A stretch of DNA of 64,000 bases, taken from Methylophilus sp. QUAN (GTDB taxonomy: Bacteria; Pseudomonadota; Gammaproteobacteria; Burkholderiales; Methylophilaceae). The notes under the pieces are model-generated. The model had not been told where the DNA came from. It ran no database searches and saw only the letters and a program-made list of their open reading frames with translations. The stretch lies in the NCBI RefSeq assembly GCF_015354445.1, contig NZ_JADKYT010000001.1:186001-250000 (forward strand), written 5' to 3'. The translations under genes and the position numbers were made by a program. Of the stretch, positions 32,313 to 40,533 are shown piece by piece. The stretch's first letter is position 1; the number at the start of each line of letters is the position of its first letter.

Positions 32313-34451
32313 GTGACAGCGTCACATCAACAAAAAATTGCGGGCATCATCGCTTGTCTGCTGGGAGGCGTCAGCGCTCAGGCGCTGGCAGAAGAAAATA
32401 GCGAGATATTCACCTTGGGCGAAATAGCGGTAACTGGTAAGCGCGATTCAGAAAGCCCCCTGGGTACAGCAACTCTTGACCGCGAACAACTCTGGGATTT
32501 TAGTAAGAATGGTGTCGCTGATGCACTTAACCTGATTCCTGGCGTAGCCACCACGCAAGTTTCCGGGGCAGGCCGACGTAATGAGTCGGATATTAGCTTG
32601 CGCGGTTTAGATCGTACACGTGTTCCGTTGACCATAGATGGCATCCGTCTTTTTCTGCCTGCAGACAGTCGTATCGATTTCGGTCGTTTCTTGACACCCG
32701 ACCTTTCGGAAATTCAAGTCGCCAAAGGTTATGTCTCGGTCATCAACGGCCCAGACGGCATGGGTGGCGCCATCAATTTGGTGACGCGTAAGCCCGTCAA
32801 GAGTTTTGAAGGTGAAGTACGTTACTCAGCGCTAATGGGTGGAAGTGGCCAGCATGATGGTGATATCTGGTATGCGAATTTAGGCGGCAAGCAAGAAAAA
32901 TTCTATTGGCAAGCCAACCTCCAGCAACGTGACATTGACGGTTGGCGACTGTCCAAGGATTACCGCTCCGAATTACCAACCACTGCGCCTAACTATCAGG
33001 GTAGCGGCATTCGTAACTTCTCCGATTCGAATGACTGGCGTGGCAGCCTAAAGCTTGGCTTCACCCCAAACGAAACAGATGAATACTCGCTCAACTATTC
33101 CAAACAGAGCGGCGAAAAGCATCGTGCCCCACCCGTACGAGGGAATGATGATGTGCAAACTAGCGGCGGCGTCACTCGTCTCTGGGATTGGCCTGTATGG
33201 GATACCAGCAGTTTATATTTTTTGTCTAGCACCAAACTTGACGCCAAAACTTATCTGAAGACTCGCATTTATTACAATACCTTTGATAACCAGTTAGATT
33301 TCTATACTGTCGCTCCAGGTGGCGGAAATCGCCTCGGCATCTTGGCGAACTCGAGTATCTATGATGATAATTCTAAAGGGTTTAGCATTGAACTTGGCAC
33401 CCACCATCTTGCACAGCAAACCCTGAAAACATCGTTACACTACCGTCGTGACGAGCATATTGAATGGAACACGAATCGAACCAACAACTCGGCAGTCGCA
33501 GCTAACAACAACCCGCCTGAACCGAAGCAGAGCAATATCGAATCAACTTGGTCATTTGCGGTGGAAGATACCTGGCATGTAACAGAAACAGTTGACCTCG
33601 TTGGCGGCATCAGCTTCGACAAACGCGCCCCCACAAAGGCTGAGGATTTTACCGCTGGCGCCATGGTCAACTACCCGCTGATTGATAACAGTGCGACAAA
33701 CTACCAGGGGGCTGCAATCTGGCGCTATCGTCCAGGTGGCAAAGCACATTTCTCGGTTTCTGATCGTACGCGCTTTCCAACCATCTTCGAACGTTACAGC
33801 ACTCGTTTCAACAGTGCGTCCTCAAACCCTGGTCTCAATCCTGAACGCGCAAACAATATCGAACTCGGATTTGAAGATACGCTGCTGCCAGGCATACGCG
33901 GAACTGCCGCGATCTTCCATAACAAAATTAAGGACTATATCCAGTCGGTACCACTGGACCTCAATGGAAACGGAACCATCGACAGCAACGAGAACCAGAA
34001 CCGTAATGTGGGTACAGCCACGATCAAGGGTATAGAACTAGGGTTAGTAGCCTCGGTACGGTCGACACTCGAAGTAGGTGGTAATTACTCTTGGATAGAC
34101 GCCGAAATTACACCTCCGCCAGGCACGGTTACCCTGTATCCTTATCTGGCGACACCCAAAAACAAAGGCTTCCTCTATGCAAAATGGAATCCAACAGACA
34201 AATGGAACATTGTGCCGAGCTATGAGGTTGCCGACAGCCGTTGGTCACAGCAGCTTGGCGGAATTGCTGGGCCAAGCTTTGTGAAAACGGGCTCCTATGA
34301 CTTACTGAACCTCAAGGTTGATTACATGATCGTTCGCAACTGGGCAGTGTCTTTTGCTGCCAATAATCTGCTCGACAAGAATTATGAGTTGTCGGCAGGC
34401 TATCCTTCTCAGGGGCGTAACTTCCTGTTATCAAGCCGTTACCAATTCTAA
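32313..34451 (+). CDS. TonB-dependent outer-membrane receptor
   Basis: The 712-residue protein is a ligand-gated outer-membrane transporter. It has a signal peptide ending about AQALA, a TonB-box-like stretch (EIFTLGEIAVTG), a plug domain (LNLIPGVATTQVSGAGRRNE, DISLRGLDRTRVPLTIDGIR) and a beta-barrel that ends in RYQF with a terminal Phe. The start is the GTG at 32313 after an AGAGGA ribosome binding site. No siderophore-, cobalamin- or sugar-specific motif was recognised. Downstream come a periplasmic binding protein gene (14-base gap) and a di-heme oxidoreductase gene in the same direction, implying one uptake operon. The upstream 200 bases contain an imperfect TATTCCC/GGGTATA dyad. Confidence 0.92.
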   Translation: MTASHQQKIAGIIACLLGGVSAQALAEENSEIFTLGEIAVTGKRDSESPLGTATLDREQLWDFSKNGVADALNLIPGVATTQVSGAGRRNESDISLRGLDRTRVPLTIDGIRLFLPADSRIDFGRFLTPDLSEIQVAKGYVSVINGPDGMGGAINLVTRKPVKSFEGEVRYSALMGGSGQHDGDIWYANLGGKQEKFYWQANLQQRDIDGWRLSKDYRSELPTTAPNYQGSGIRNFSDSNDWRGSLKLGFTPNETDEYSLNYSKQSGEKHRAPPVRGNDDVQTSGGVTRLWDWPVWDTSSLYFLSSTKLDAKTYLKTRIYYNTFDNQLDFYTVAPGGGNRLGILANSSIYDDNSKGFSIELGTHHLAQQTLKTSLHYRRDEHIEWNTNRTNNSAVAANNNPPEPKQSNIESTWSFAVEDTWHVTETVDLVGGISFDKRAPTKAEDFTAGAMVNYPLIDNSATNYQGAAIWRYRPGGKAHFSVSDRTRFPTIFERYSTRFNSASSNPGLNPERANNIELGFEDTLLPGIRGTAAIFHNKIKDYIQSVPLDLNGNGTIDSNENQNRNVGTATIKGIELGLVASVRSTLEVGGNYSWIDAEITPPPGTVTLYPYLATPKNKGFLYAKWNPTDKWNIVPSYEVADSRWSQQLGGIAGPSFVKTGSYDLLNLKVDYMIVRNWAVSFAANNLLDKNYELSAGYPSQGRNFLLSSRYQF

Positions 34452-34465
34452 TCGGTCCTATTGCC

Positions 34466-35758
34466 ATGACTAACCGCCACCACCTTGCAAAAATGTTCAA
34501 AAAACTACTGCTGGGGGGTGGCCTGCTACTGGGCAGCTTAGTCGCGACCGCCGCCGACAAGGTGGTGGTCATGACCAGTTATCCGCAGGAAATGATTTCA
34601 CAATTTGAAGCGGCTTTTGAGAAGGATTTTCCACAATACCGGCTGGAGGTGTTGTGGAAACAATCGAATGACGCGTTCAGCTATCTCAGCCAACACCCGG
34701 GCGAAGTGGATGTCTACTGGACGCCTTCACGGCAAAACTTCAGCCGACTGGCAAAACAAGGGTTGCTGCAAAAACTGGACCCGGTATGGATACACGCGCC
34801 TGCCAGTTTGCATGGTACCTTGCTCAATGACCCACAAGGTTTTTATGCCGCGACGGAAATCGCCGGCTTGGGCATGGTGATTGCGCCAACTGCATTGGAT
34901 AAAGCGAAGCTTCGCCAGCCACAAGACTGGCAAGACCTCACCAATCCAGCGTTGCAAGGCATGATTGCTTTTCCCCTGCCGACAAAAGTCGGGTTTGCAG
35001 CGGGTCTGATTGATGCCATGTTACGCGGGAAATCCTGGACAGACGGCTGGGCCATGCTGAGCAAAATTGTACTAAATGCACGTTTTATTGATAACGGCGC
35101 CACGTTTATCACAGACGAAGTGGTTGCCGGACGCGCCACGGTCGGCATTACCATGGACTTTTTTGCTGCCTCAACCATTGCCAAAGGCGCACCGCTGCAA
35201 TACGTTTACCCGCCTATCGTCGCCTACTCCCCGGCCCATGTCGCCATCATGCAAGAGGCACCTCACCAGGCTGCCGCTGAAGCATTTGCACAATTCACGC
35301 TCTCCCCTAGCGGGCAGCAATTACTGTTTGCGCCTGATATCCGCAAATTGCCTGTAGACCCTAGCGCCTATGCACACAAACCACAGGGCTACTTTACCCC
35401 CTATGCCGCCCCCGCGCTCAAGGACGAGCATGTACGCGATGTGGCTGAACAAAACATACTGAATGCTTTTTTTGAAGCCAACCTGGTCAAACACCAGGCA
35501 TTGCTGCAATCGCTGTTTGTGAATATCACTTTTGCGCGCCATTTGAAGCGTGATCCAGACAAAATCAATGACATTGAGCGGCAACTGCTGCAACCACTGC
35601 TGGCAGAACCAGCCTTATTCACTGCTGAACATCTGGCCGCATTCCAGGCGGCCCAACCCAGCGAGCGCGAAAGCTTGACCAAACAATGGGGCGAGCTGGC
35701 AAAAGCGCGCTACCAGGCAGCGGCCAATGCATTACAAGCGTTACTGGTTAACCAGTAA
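34466..35758 (+). CDS. Periplasmic substrate-binding protein, AfuA/FbpA-like family
   Basis: The 430-residue protein has a Sec signal peptide (MFKKLLLGGGLLLGSLVATA, using either the ATG at 34466 or 34493). A family-1-type binding fold of the Fe(III)/2-aminoethylphosphonate group (COG1840-like) follows. Supporting blocks are VVVMTSYPQEMISQFEAAFE, DVYWTPSRQNFSRLA and the acidic/aromatic region YPPIVAYSPAHVAIM. The C-terminal 110 residues (from about 310) form a helix-rich extension longer than in typical members. No ABC permease or ATPase gene is adjacent, which is unusual. It sits 14 bases after the TonB receptor and 4 bases before the di-heme gene, so a joint role in uptake of one ligand is likely. 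Confidence 0.82.
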   Translation: MTNRHHLAKMFKKLLLGGGLLLGSLVATAADKVVVMTSYPQEMISQFEAAFEKDFPQYRLEVLWKQSNDAFSYLSQHPGEVDVYWTPSRQNFSRLAKQGLLQKLDPVWIHAPASLHGTLLNDPQGFYAATEIAGLGMVIAPTALDKAKLRQPQDWQDLTNPALQGMIAFPLPTKVGFAAGLIDAMLRGKSWTDGWAMLSKIVLNARFIDNGATFITDEVVAGRATVGITMDFFAASTIAKGAPLQYVYPPIVAYSPAHVAIMQEAPHQAAAEAFAQFTLSPSGQQLLFAPDIRKLPVDPSAYAHKPQGYFTPYAAPALKDEHVRDVAEQNILNAFFEANLVKHQALLQSLFVNITFARHLKRDPDKINDIERQLLQPLLAEPALFTAEHLAAFQAAQPSERESLTKQWGELAKARYQAAANALQALLVNQ

Positions 35759-35762
35759 GACC

Positions 35763-37091
35763 ATGGTCACTTTTGGCATGAGGCTGCTGCTATGTTGGCT
35801 ATTCAGCCAGGTAGCCATGGCCCAAGAAGCGACCATCCCACATCCACCACGCACGGCTGATGCCTATACATACCCTATTGCCAGCCTCACAGACACCGCG
35901 GCTTTGAATACATTCCAGGCCGGGCGTACCCTGTTTCGCCAGGTCTGGACGCTCCACGGCAGCGAAGATAGCCGCTTTAATGGTTTGGGTCCGCTATACA
36001 ACCGTTTTTCCTGCGTGGCCTGCCACCCCGGCAATGGCCGTGGATTTGCACCGGATGGCCCACATCAATCTATGAAAGCCATGCTAGTCAGGCTAGGCAC
36101 TCCGGGCCCACAGAACACCTCGCTGCCGCATCCAGTCTATGGCGACCAGTTAAATGAGTTTGCGGCACCCGGCGTTGCCAGCGAAGGGATGGCGCAGATT
36201 GACTATGAGCCACTGACGGTGACTTTTGCCGATGGTGAGAAAATTCTTTTGCGGCGACCCAAGCTCAGCTTCCGCGACCTGGCGTATGGCCCGCTTGATG
36301 CAGTGCAAACCTCTGCCCGTATTGCGCCGGCAGTGTTTGGCCTGGGCTGGCTGGAGAATATCAGCGAGGAAGACATTTTACGGCAGGCTCAGCGCCGTAA
36401 ACCGGCAGGCATTGGCGGTCGGCCAAACCGGGTGTGGGACATTGCTCAGCAAAAAGTGGTGATCGGCAAATTTGGCTGGAAAGCCAATGTGCCCAATTTA
36501 CGACAACAGATTGCCAGCGCTTTTCATGGTGACCTGAGCATTACCTCTAGCCTGTTTCCACATGAGAATTGCAGCGCACAACAAGCCGCTTGTCTTGCGC
36601 AAACCCGCAAATCCCCCGAACTCTCAGATCAGCAATTAGACGATATCCAGTTTTATTTAAGCATGCTGGCCGTGCCGCCACCTGCCCTTGTTACCCCCGA
36701 AATCACGCGTGGGTCTGCCTTGTTCAAACAAGTACAGTGCATTGAATGCCACACAGATCAATTGCACAGTGGGCCAAACTTGGCCGCACTCAAGCAGCAG
36801 CGCTTAAGCCCTTATACTGATTTGTTATTACATGATATGGGGGAAGCGCTGGCAGACCAGCGGCCGGATTTTATCGCCACTGGCCGTGAGTGGCGCACCC
36901 CGCCACTATGGGGCATAGGCTTGGCAAAAGCCGTGCATGCCAATGCTGGCTTTTTGCATGATGGACGTGCACGCACCTTACAGGAAGCAATCCTATGGCA
37001 TGACGGAGAGGCCGCGACTGCCAAAGAGCGTTTTCTGCACCTGAACAAAGAAGAGCGTGCTGCCTTAATCAGGTTTTTAGAGTCACTTTAG
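35763..37091 (+). CDS. Di-heme c-type oxidoreductase (DUF1111/COG3488 family)
   Basis: The 442-residue exported protein has a signal peptide (MRLLLCWLFSQVAMA), one CxxCH haem-binding site at Cys84-His88 (FSCVACHPGNGRG) and a second at Cys326-His330 (CIECHTDQ). Both sit in a family often annotated 'thiol oxidoreductase' and frequently found beside iron-uptake genes. C-terminal blocks RTPPLWGIGLAKAVHANAGFLHDGRARTLQEAI (motif from about residue 385) are characteristic. A longer frame begins at 35727 but the ATG at 35763 fits the signal peptide. It follows the binding-protein gene by four bases and converges with the bestrophin gene with no gap at all. A role in redox chemistry of the imported ligand is inference. 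Confidence 0.87.
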   Translation: MVTFGMRLLLCWLFSQVAMAQEATIPHPPRTADAYTYPIASLTDTAALNTFQAGRTLFRQVWTLHGSEDSRFNGLGPLYNRFSCVACHPGNGRGFAPDGPHQSMKAMLVRLGTPGPQNTSLPHPVYGDQLNEFAAPGVASEGMAQIDYEPLTVTFADGEKILLRRPKLSFRDLAYGPLDAVQTSARIAPAVFGLGWLENISEEDILRQAQRRKPAGIGGRPNRVWDIAQQKVVIGKFGWKANVPNLRQQIASAFHGDLSITSSLFPHENCSAQQAACLAQTRKSPELSDQQLDDIQFYLSMLAVPPPALVTPEITRGSALFKQVQCIECHTDQLHSGPNLAALKQQRLSPYTDLLLHDMGEALADQRPDFIATGREWRTPPLWGIGLAKAVHANAGFLHDGRARTLQEAILWHDGEAATAKERFLHLNKEERAALIRFLESL

Positions 37092-38015
37092 CTACATCAG
37101 CACAAAGTCTTTAGGCAGCGGTGAAGGTGGAATATCACTCTCACGTAACGCCTCTTTGAGGTCGATTTCTATCATATCGGTCAGGGCATTGATCGGTAAG
37201 GCATTGGCGCCCAAAGAAAAAGGTTCTTCCAGCTCATTACCCAAGGCGTCGAGGCCAAACAGGGTATAAGCTGCCAGCGCGGTCACAAACGGCGTCGCCC
37301 AACCCAGGGTATTGGCAAAACAAAACGGGAGCAAAAAACAAAAGGTATAAGCGGTTCTATGCAGCAACAGCGTATAACCAAACGGGATAGGCGTATTCTG
37401 GATACGCTCACAAGACGCCTGCGCCAGCGCCAACCGCTGCAATAACTCATCCAGCATTTGAAACTGAATCACCTCAATTTTTTGGTTGCGCAAAGCTTCT
37501 ACCAGTAACTGTTGCATGGCCCGCAAAATGACTTCTGGCGGGTTGCGGCTGGTACGCACGGTCTGATAAAGTGCCTCTGGCAGCATGGCCTGTAGCTTGA
37601 ATGATGAGCTGGCCGGACGTAGCTGGATCAACAATGCGTGCGCATAGGCAATGCCATATTTCAACAGGCTTTGGCGCTGGCTGCTGATCGCGCCACCTGG
37701 CTCATCCAGCACCACACTTAAACGCCCCAGACTTCTGCAGGTCAGTACAAACTCCCCCCAGATTTTACGTGCCTCCCACCAGCGCTCATAACAGGCATTG
37801 TTTCTAAAAGCGAGAAAGATGGACAAGGTGATTCCCAGCAAGGCAAATGGCCCGCCATCAAATTTAGGCAACCAGTCTGGCCTGAAGGTATACACCGACA
37901 CCACCGCCGCAGACAAAGTCGCTACGAATACCAGCAGCGGCATGATTCTGAGCACAATCGAGCCTTTAATGATGAAAAACAGCTCAAACAAATGTGGTCT
38001 GGATCTGACGATCAA
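37092..38015 (-). CDS. Bestrophin-family (UPF0187) membrane protein
   Basis: The 307-residue protein resembles bacterial bestrophins (YneE type), which form pentameric ion channels. Signatures are RPHLFELFFIIKGSIVLRIM, the GLGITLSIFLAFRNNACYERWWEARKIWG-like core (from about residue 85, with the conserved FR-N-xx-YERWWEAR) and the C-terminal DALGNELEEPFSLGANALPI. Bacterial homologues conduct cations, mainly Na+; this is family knowledge. The start is a TTG at 38015, chosen because an exact AGGAGG ribosome binding site lies six bases before it and no in-frame ATG fits. Its stop abuts the di-heme gene stop on the other strand. Confidence 0.88.
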   Translation of the reverse strand: MIVRSRPHLFELFFIIKGSIVLRIMPLLVFVATLSAAVVSVYTFRPDWLPKFDGGPFALLGITLSIFLAFRNNACYERWWEARKIWGEFVLTCRSLGRLSVVLDEPGGAISSQRQSLLKYGIAYAHALLIQLRPASSSFKLQAMLPEALYQTVRTSRNPPEVILRAMQQLLVEALRNQKIEVIQFQMLDELLQRLALAQASCERIQNTPIPFGYTLLLHRTAYTFCFLLPFCFANTLGWATPFVTALAAYTLFGLDALGNELEEPFSLGANALPINALTDMIEIDLKEALRESDIPPSPLPKDFVLM

Positions 38016-38177
38016 GGGAAGCCTCCTGCCTGGCGAACCATTGCGATAATGTTATACTCGATAGTCTGTAGTCTATCTGCCAGTGCCGCACCTGTATGTT
38101 TGAAAAAGACAGGGGAAACCACTGGTTAAGCATTTTTTGTCGTCTGCGCCGTGCATCATCGCTAATGGATTAACATC

Positions 38178-38624
38178 ATGTTGAAATGGAAAGATATTCT
38201 CAAACTCGCCAGAGAAGGCAACCTGGCACCTGATCACAAATTACAAAAATCCATACGCGCCTGGCGCGAAATTCTGGATGATGAAGTATTTGCGATTACC
38301 CGCCTGAGTGCGACCGAGCGGCCGTTTTCTTCTGAAATGTGTGTCGCTTTTACGCCGGGGCGCTACGCCTGTACCTGCTGTGAGCAAGTGCTGTTTGATT
38401 CAGGGCAGAAATTTGAATCCGCTTCTGGCTGGCCCTCATTTGACCAACCGTTGGCCAGCAATGCGATTGCCTACTTTGCTGACGAGAGCCACGGCATGCA
38501 GCGCGTTGAAGTGAAATGTAATGTGTGTGACGCACATCTGGGGCATGTGTTTCCAGATGGCAAAACCGAAAGTGGCTTGCGTTATTGCATTAACGGTAAA
38601 GCCATTACGTTTGTCGCCAATTAA
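38178..38624 (+). CDS. msrB: Peptide-methionine (R)-S-oxide reductase MsrB
   Basis: MsrB repairs methionine R-sulphoxide in oxidised proteins. The 148-residue product has both zinc-binding pairs (CTCC and CNVC), the substrate motif SASGWPSFDQP, the GHVFPDG motif and the catalytic Cys in LRYCING. There is no signal peptide, so it is cytosolic. It lies close to the catalase-related peroxidase and the OhrR-like regulator, a small oxidative-stress cluster. It converges with the peroxidase gene at a strong terminator. Confidence 0.93.
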   Translation: MLKWKDILKLAREGNLAPDHKLQKSIRAWREILDDEVFAITRLSATERPFSSEMCVAFTPGRYACTCCEQVLFDSGQKFESASGWPSFDQPLASNAIAYFADESHGMQRVEVKCNVCDAHLGHVFPDGKTESGLRYCINGKAITFVAN

Positions 38625-38636
38625 ACCACAAAAAAA

Positions 38637-38663
38637 TGCGCGGCCTGACACCCCGGCCGCGCA
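38637..38663 (-). terminator. Rho-independent terminator between msrB and the peroxidase gene
   Basis: TGCGCGGCC (38637-38645) pairs exactly with GGCCGCGCA (38655-38663). A run of A at 38631-38636 gives a T tract for the minus-strand transcript of the peroxidase gene. It may also slow rightward transcription from msrB. Confidence 0.88.
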
Positions 38664-38678
38664 GGACTCACTTTAAGA

Positions 38679-39674
38679 TTAATGGGCTAAACGCCTGCCG
38701 AAACTCACGGCATAAGCAGTTGGCCGTGCCAGCAAGATAGGATCCTGGCTAGGCGCAATACCGTCTGTCAGTTGCAGCGGGTTAAACATAATCGGTTTTT
38801 CTGCAGCTTTGCTGTCTGCGACCGCTTTATTTAAAGTCAGCGTACCCAGCTCTACCGTTTTCCGGCTGTCTGGCCATACCACGGTCGCATTGTTCACCTC
38901 ATCCCCTGGCTCAGCCAATTGAAGCAACAGCTTATATTGCACACCTTTGGCCTGCACGCGCTCAACAATGTCTGTCATCAGGTAGTCGGGGGCCGCTTTA
39001 TCAGCAACTTCCTGACTTAAATATTGTGCGCCAGCCACCGGCACAATCTGGTAGCGGCCATACACTGCCTTACCCGCTGCATTGGTAAACTGAAATGCAT
39101 TCACCCCAAAAAATGGCTGCGTGGCAAAACTCACCGGCGCTGGTTTGGGGGTGGTGACAAATTTAAGCGCTGCCGGATGTGATCCTAAAAACTGCTCCAC
39201 CGGGCTAGGTTTAGCCGTGCTACCTTGTGAATCACGTACCGCATTGAGCAAACCCAAAAAGTCCTCAGGCGTGGCAGCCGGAAAACCATTCACAGAAATA
39301 CTCACAATGTCTGTCGCTGTGCCATCTGGCAATTGAAAGCGGATGGCGATGCCTTTAGGGAAAGCATTGCCATTCGCATCGGGGATATTAGGCACACCAG
39401 TGGCATTAGAAAAACGCACCAGTACTGGCAACGCTTTCTGGAAATGCGCGGCCTGGCTAATCCCGGCTGCCTGTGCAGTCGGCGTAAATGTGCCCTCCAC
39501 CATCACGCCCTTGGCATGGTTGGCGCGATAACCAGCATGCGGCCCACCAGACAAGGTCGTTAACGTATTCACCAGCTGTTCGGTCACCGGTGTATCATCC
39601 GCCAGAGCTGGATGGGCTGCGGTGAGTGACGCGGCAAATAACAGACTGACAACGGCGCTTAATTTCATCTTCAT
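38679..39674 (-). CDS. Exported catalase-related peroxidase (SrpA-like)
   Basis: The 331-residue protein is a short member of the catalase superfamily with a Sec signal peptide ending about HPALA. The distal haem His53 is visible in YRANHAKGVMVEGTF, which aligns with the catalase VHAKG motif, and the VRFSNATG block follows. The heme-facing Tyr region and the tetramer wrapping parts of full catalases are missing, as expected for this group, which shows peroxidase activity with organic donors in characterised members. It lies 118 bases after the OhrR-like gene on the same strand. An operator-like motif shared with the ohrR promoter lies in the gap, suggesting induction by organic peroxides. Confidence 0.88.
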   Translation of the reverse strand: MKMKLSAVVSLLFAASLTAAHPALADDTPVTEQLVNTLTTLSGGPHAGYRANHAKGVMVEGTFTPTAQAAGISQAAHFQKALPVLVRFSNATGVPNIPDANGNAFPKGIAIRFQLPDGTATDIVSISVNGFPAATPEDFLGLLNAVRDSQGSTAKPSPVEQFLGSHPAALKFVTTPKPAPVSFATQPFFGVNAFQFTNAAGKAVYGRYQIVPVAGAQYLSQEVADKAAPDYLMTDIVERVQAKGVQYKLLLQLAEPGDEVNNATVVWPDSRKTVELGTLTLNKAVADSKAAEKPIMFNPLQLTDGIAPSQDPILLARPTAYAVSFGRRLAH

Positions 39675-39734
39675 TCCCTTCGGTTAAAAAATGTTCCCAT
39701 TAAAAAATAATTTCTAGGTTGATAACGCAAAATT

Positions 39735-39752
39735 AAATCGTGCACTACTTAA
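39735..39752. promoter_or_regulatory. Operator-like motif upstream of the peroxidase gene
   Basis: AAATCGTGCACTACTTAA is a pseudo-palindrome centred on GTGCAC. It agrees at 14 of 18 positions with the motif at 40259-40276 in front of the ohrR-like gene. It sits about 60 bases before the peroxidase start, a promoter position. Binding by the OhrR-like protein is inferred. Confidence 0.55.
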
Positions 39753-39792
39753 ATGTCAAAAAAATGAAACCCCTGTTTTTAGGCCCTGAGGC

Positions 39793-40245
39793 TCAGGCAA
39801 CGTGCTGAATCAAATGATTGCGCAGGCTATTGAGGCGCTCACGTAACGCACCCAGCTCCTCCAGTGAACAGCCCATGGCACACAGCATGTCATCCATAAT
39901 GCCTGCTGCTTGCTGGCGCAGTTGCCGCCCTGGCTCAGTCAGGCAAATAATCACCTGGCGCTCATCCTGGCTAGAGCGCACACGCTGCACCAGTTCCGCC
40001 ACTTCCAGTCGCTTTAACAAAGGCGTTAAGGTGGCTGAGTCGAGAAACAGTTGCTCACCAATATCACTGACGGTGCGCTGATCGCCTTCCCACAATACCA
40101 GCATGACCAGGTACTGTGAATAAGTGAGATCCAGCTTTTTTAACAATGGCCGGTAAACCTTGTTAATCGCCAGCGACAGCGAATATACCGAAAAGCATAA
40201 TTGCTCTTGTAATACCGGTGTTTTATTTTTTACTGGCTCATTCAT
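39793..40245 (-). CDS. ohrR: OhrR-like MarR-family organic-peroxide sensor
   Basis: The 150-residue protein is a MarR-family winged-helix regulator. The reactive Cys17 lies in LQEQLCFSVYSLSLAINKVY, the hallmark of OhrR-type peroxide sensors, with the partner Tyr residues nearby (YRPLLKKLDLTYSQYLVM). The DNA-binding part has DSATLTPLLKRLEVAELVQR and the wing SSQDERQVIICLT. A second Cys in MLCAMGC could form the disulphide used by two-Cys OhrR. In the family, oxidation of the Cys releases DNA and derepresses peroxidase genes. Here the gene precedes a catalase-related peroxidase rather than ohr, and both promoters share an operator-like motif. Confidence 0.9.
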   Translation of the reverse strand: MNEPVKNKTPVLQEQLCFSVYSLSLAINKVYRPLLKKLDLTYSQYLVMLVLWEGDQRTVSDIGEQLFLDSATLTPLLKRLEVAELVQRVRSSQDERQVIICLTEPGRQLRQQAAGIMDDMLCAMGCSLEELGALRERLNSLRNHLIQHVA

Positions 40246-40258
40246 ATGTTTCGATTAT

Positions 40259-40276
40259 AAATAGCACACTATTTAA
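40259..40276. promoter_or_regulatory. Operator-like dyad upstream of the ohrR-like gene
   Basis: AAATAGCACACTATTTAA has exact 6-base arms (AAATAG and CTATTT) and lies 14 bases before the start codon. It matches the motif at 39735-39752 at 14 of 18 positions. Autoregulation by the OhrR-like protein is likely but inferred. Confidence 0.55.
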
Positions 40277-40294
40277 TAGCAATAGATTTAAAAC

Positions 40295-40366
40295 TTATTT
40301 ATGAAAATAATTAATCACATAGTGAACAATAAAATTGGCTTTTTTATGCATTCTGATCTGGCTCAT
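40295..40366 (-). CDS. Possible 23-residue small protein, unknown
   Basis: A 24-codon frame starts MSQIRMHKKANFIV and is basic with an aromatic, hydrophobic C-terminal half ending NYFHK. The reason to list it is the ribosome binding site: AGGAG lies seven bases before the ATG. It falls in an AT-rich stretch between the ohrR-like gene and the EAL gene terminator. No homologue is recognised and it lacks the Glu-x3-Tyr of PqqA. It may be a real small peptide or chance. Confidence 0.3.
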   Translation of the reverse strand: MSQIRMHKKANFIVHYVINYFHK

Positions 40367-40489
40367 ATCAATCTCCTGTGGATATAGGTCACCATCATAA
40401 GCCCGATATTTAGTGAAATAAAGTTGAATGTTTTTATGAGACTGATTAATAAAATTGATGCATAGGAAAACGGACTGATAGCAAAACAA

Positions 40490-40513
40490 AAGCCCCACGT
40501 CAAAGTAGGGCTT
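40490..40513 (-). terminator. Rho-independent terminator of the EAL gene
   Basis: AAGCCCCAC (40490-40498) pairs with GTAGGGCTT (40505-40513) with one mismatch, around a GTCAAA loop. A-rich sequence to the left gives a T tract on the minus strand. It lies 20 bases after the EAL protein stop. Confidence 0.8.
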
Positions 40514-40533
40514 GTGTCTGCGCAAAAGGGTAT

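Noticed and set aside
40295-40525. 76-residue minus-strand frame in the gap before the EAL gene
   Set aside because: Its first two thirds run through the EAL-gene terminator and lack a ribosome binding site. Only the last 24 codons have one, and these are listed separately.
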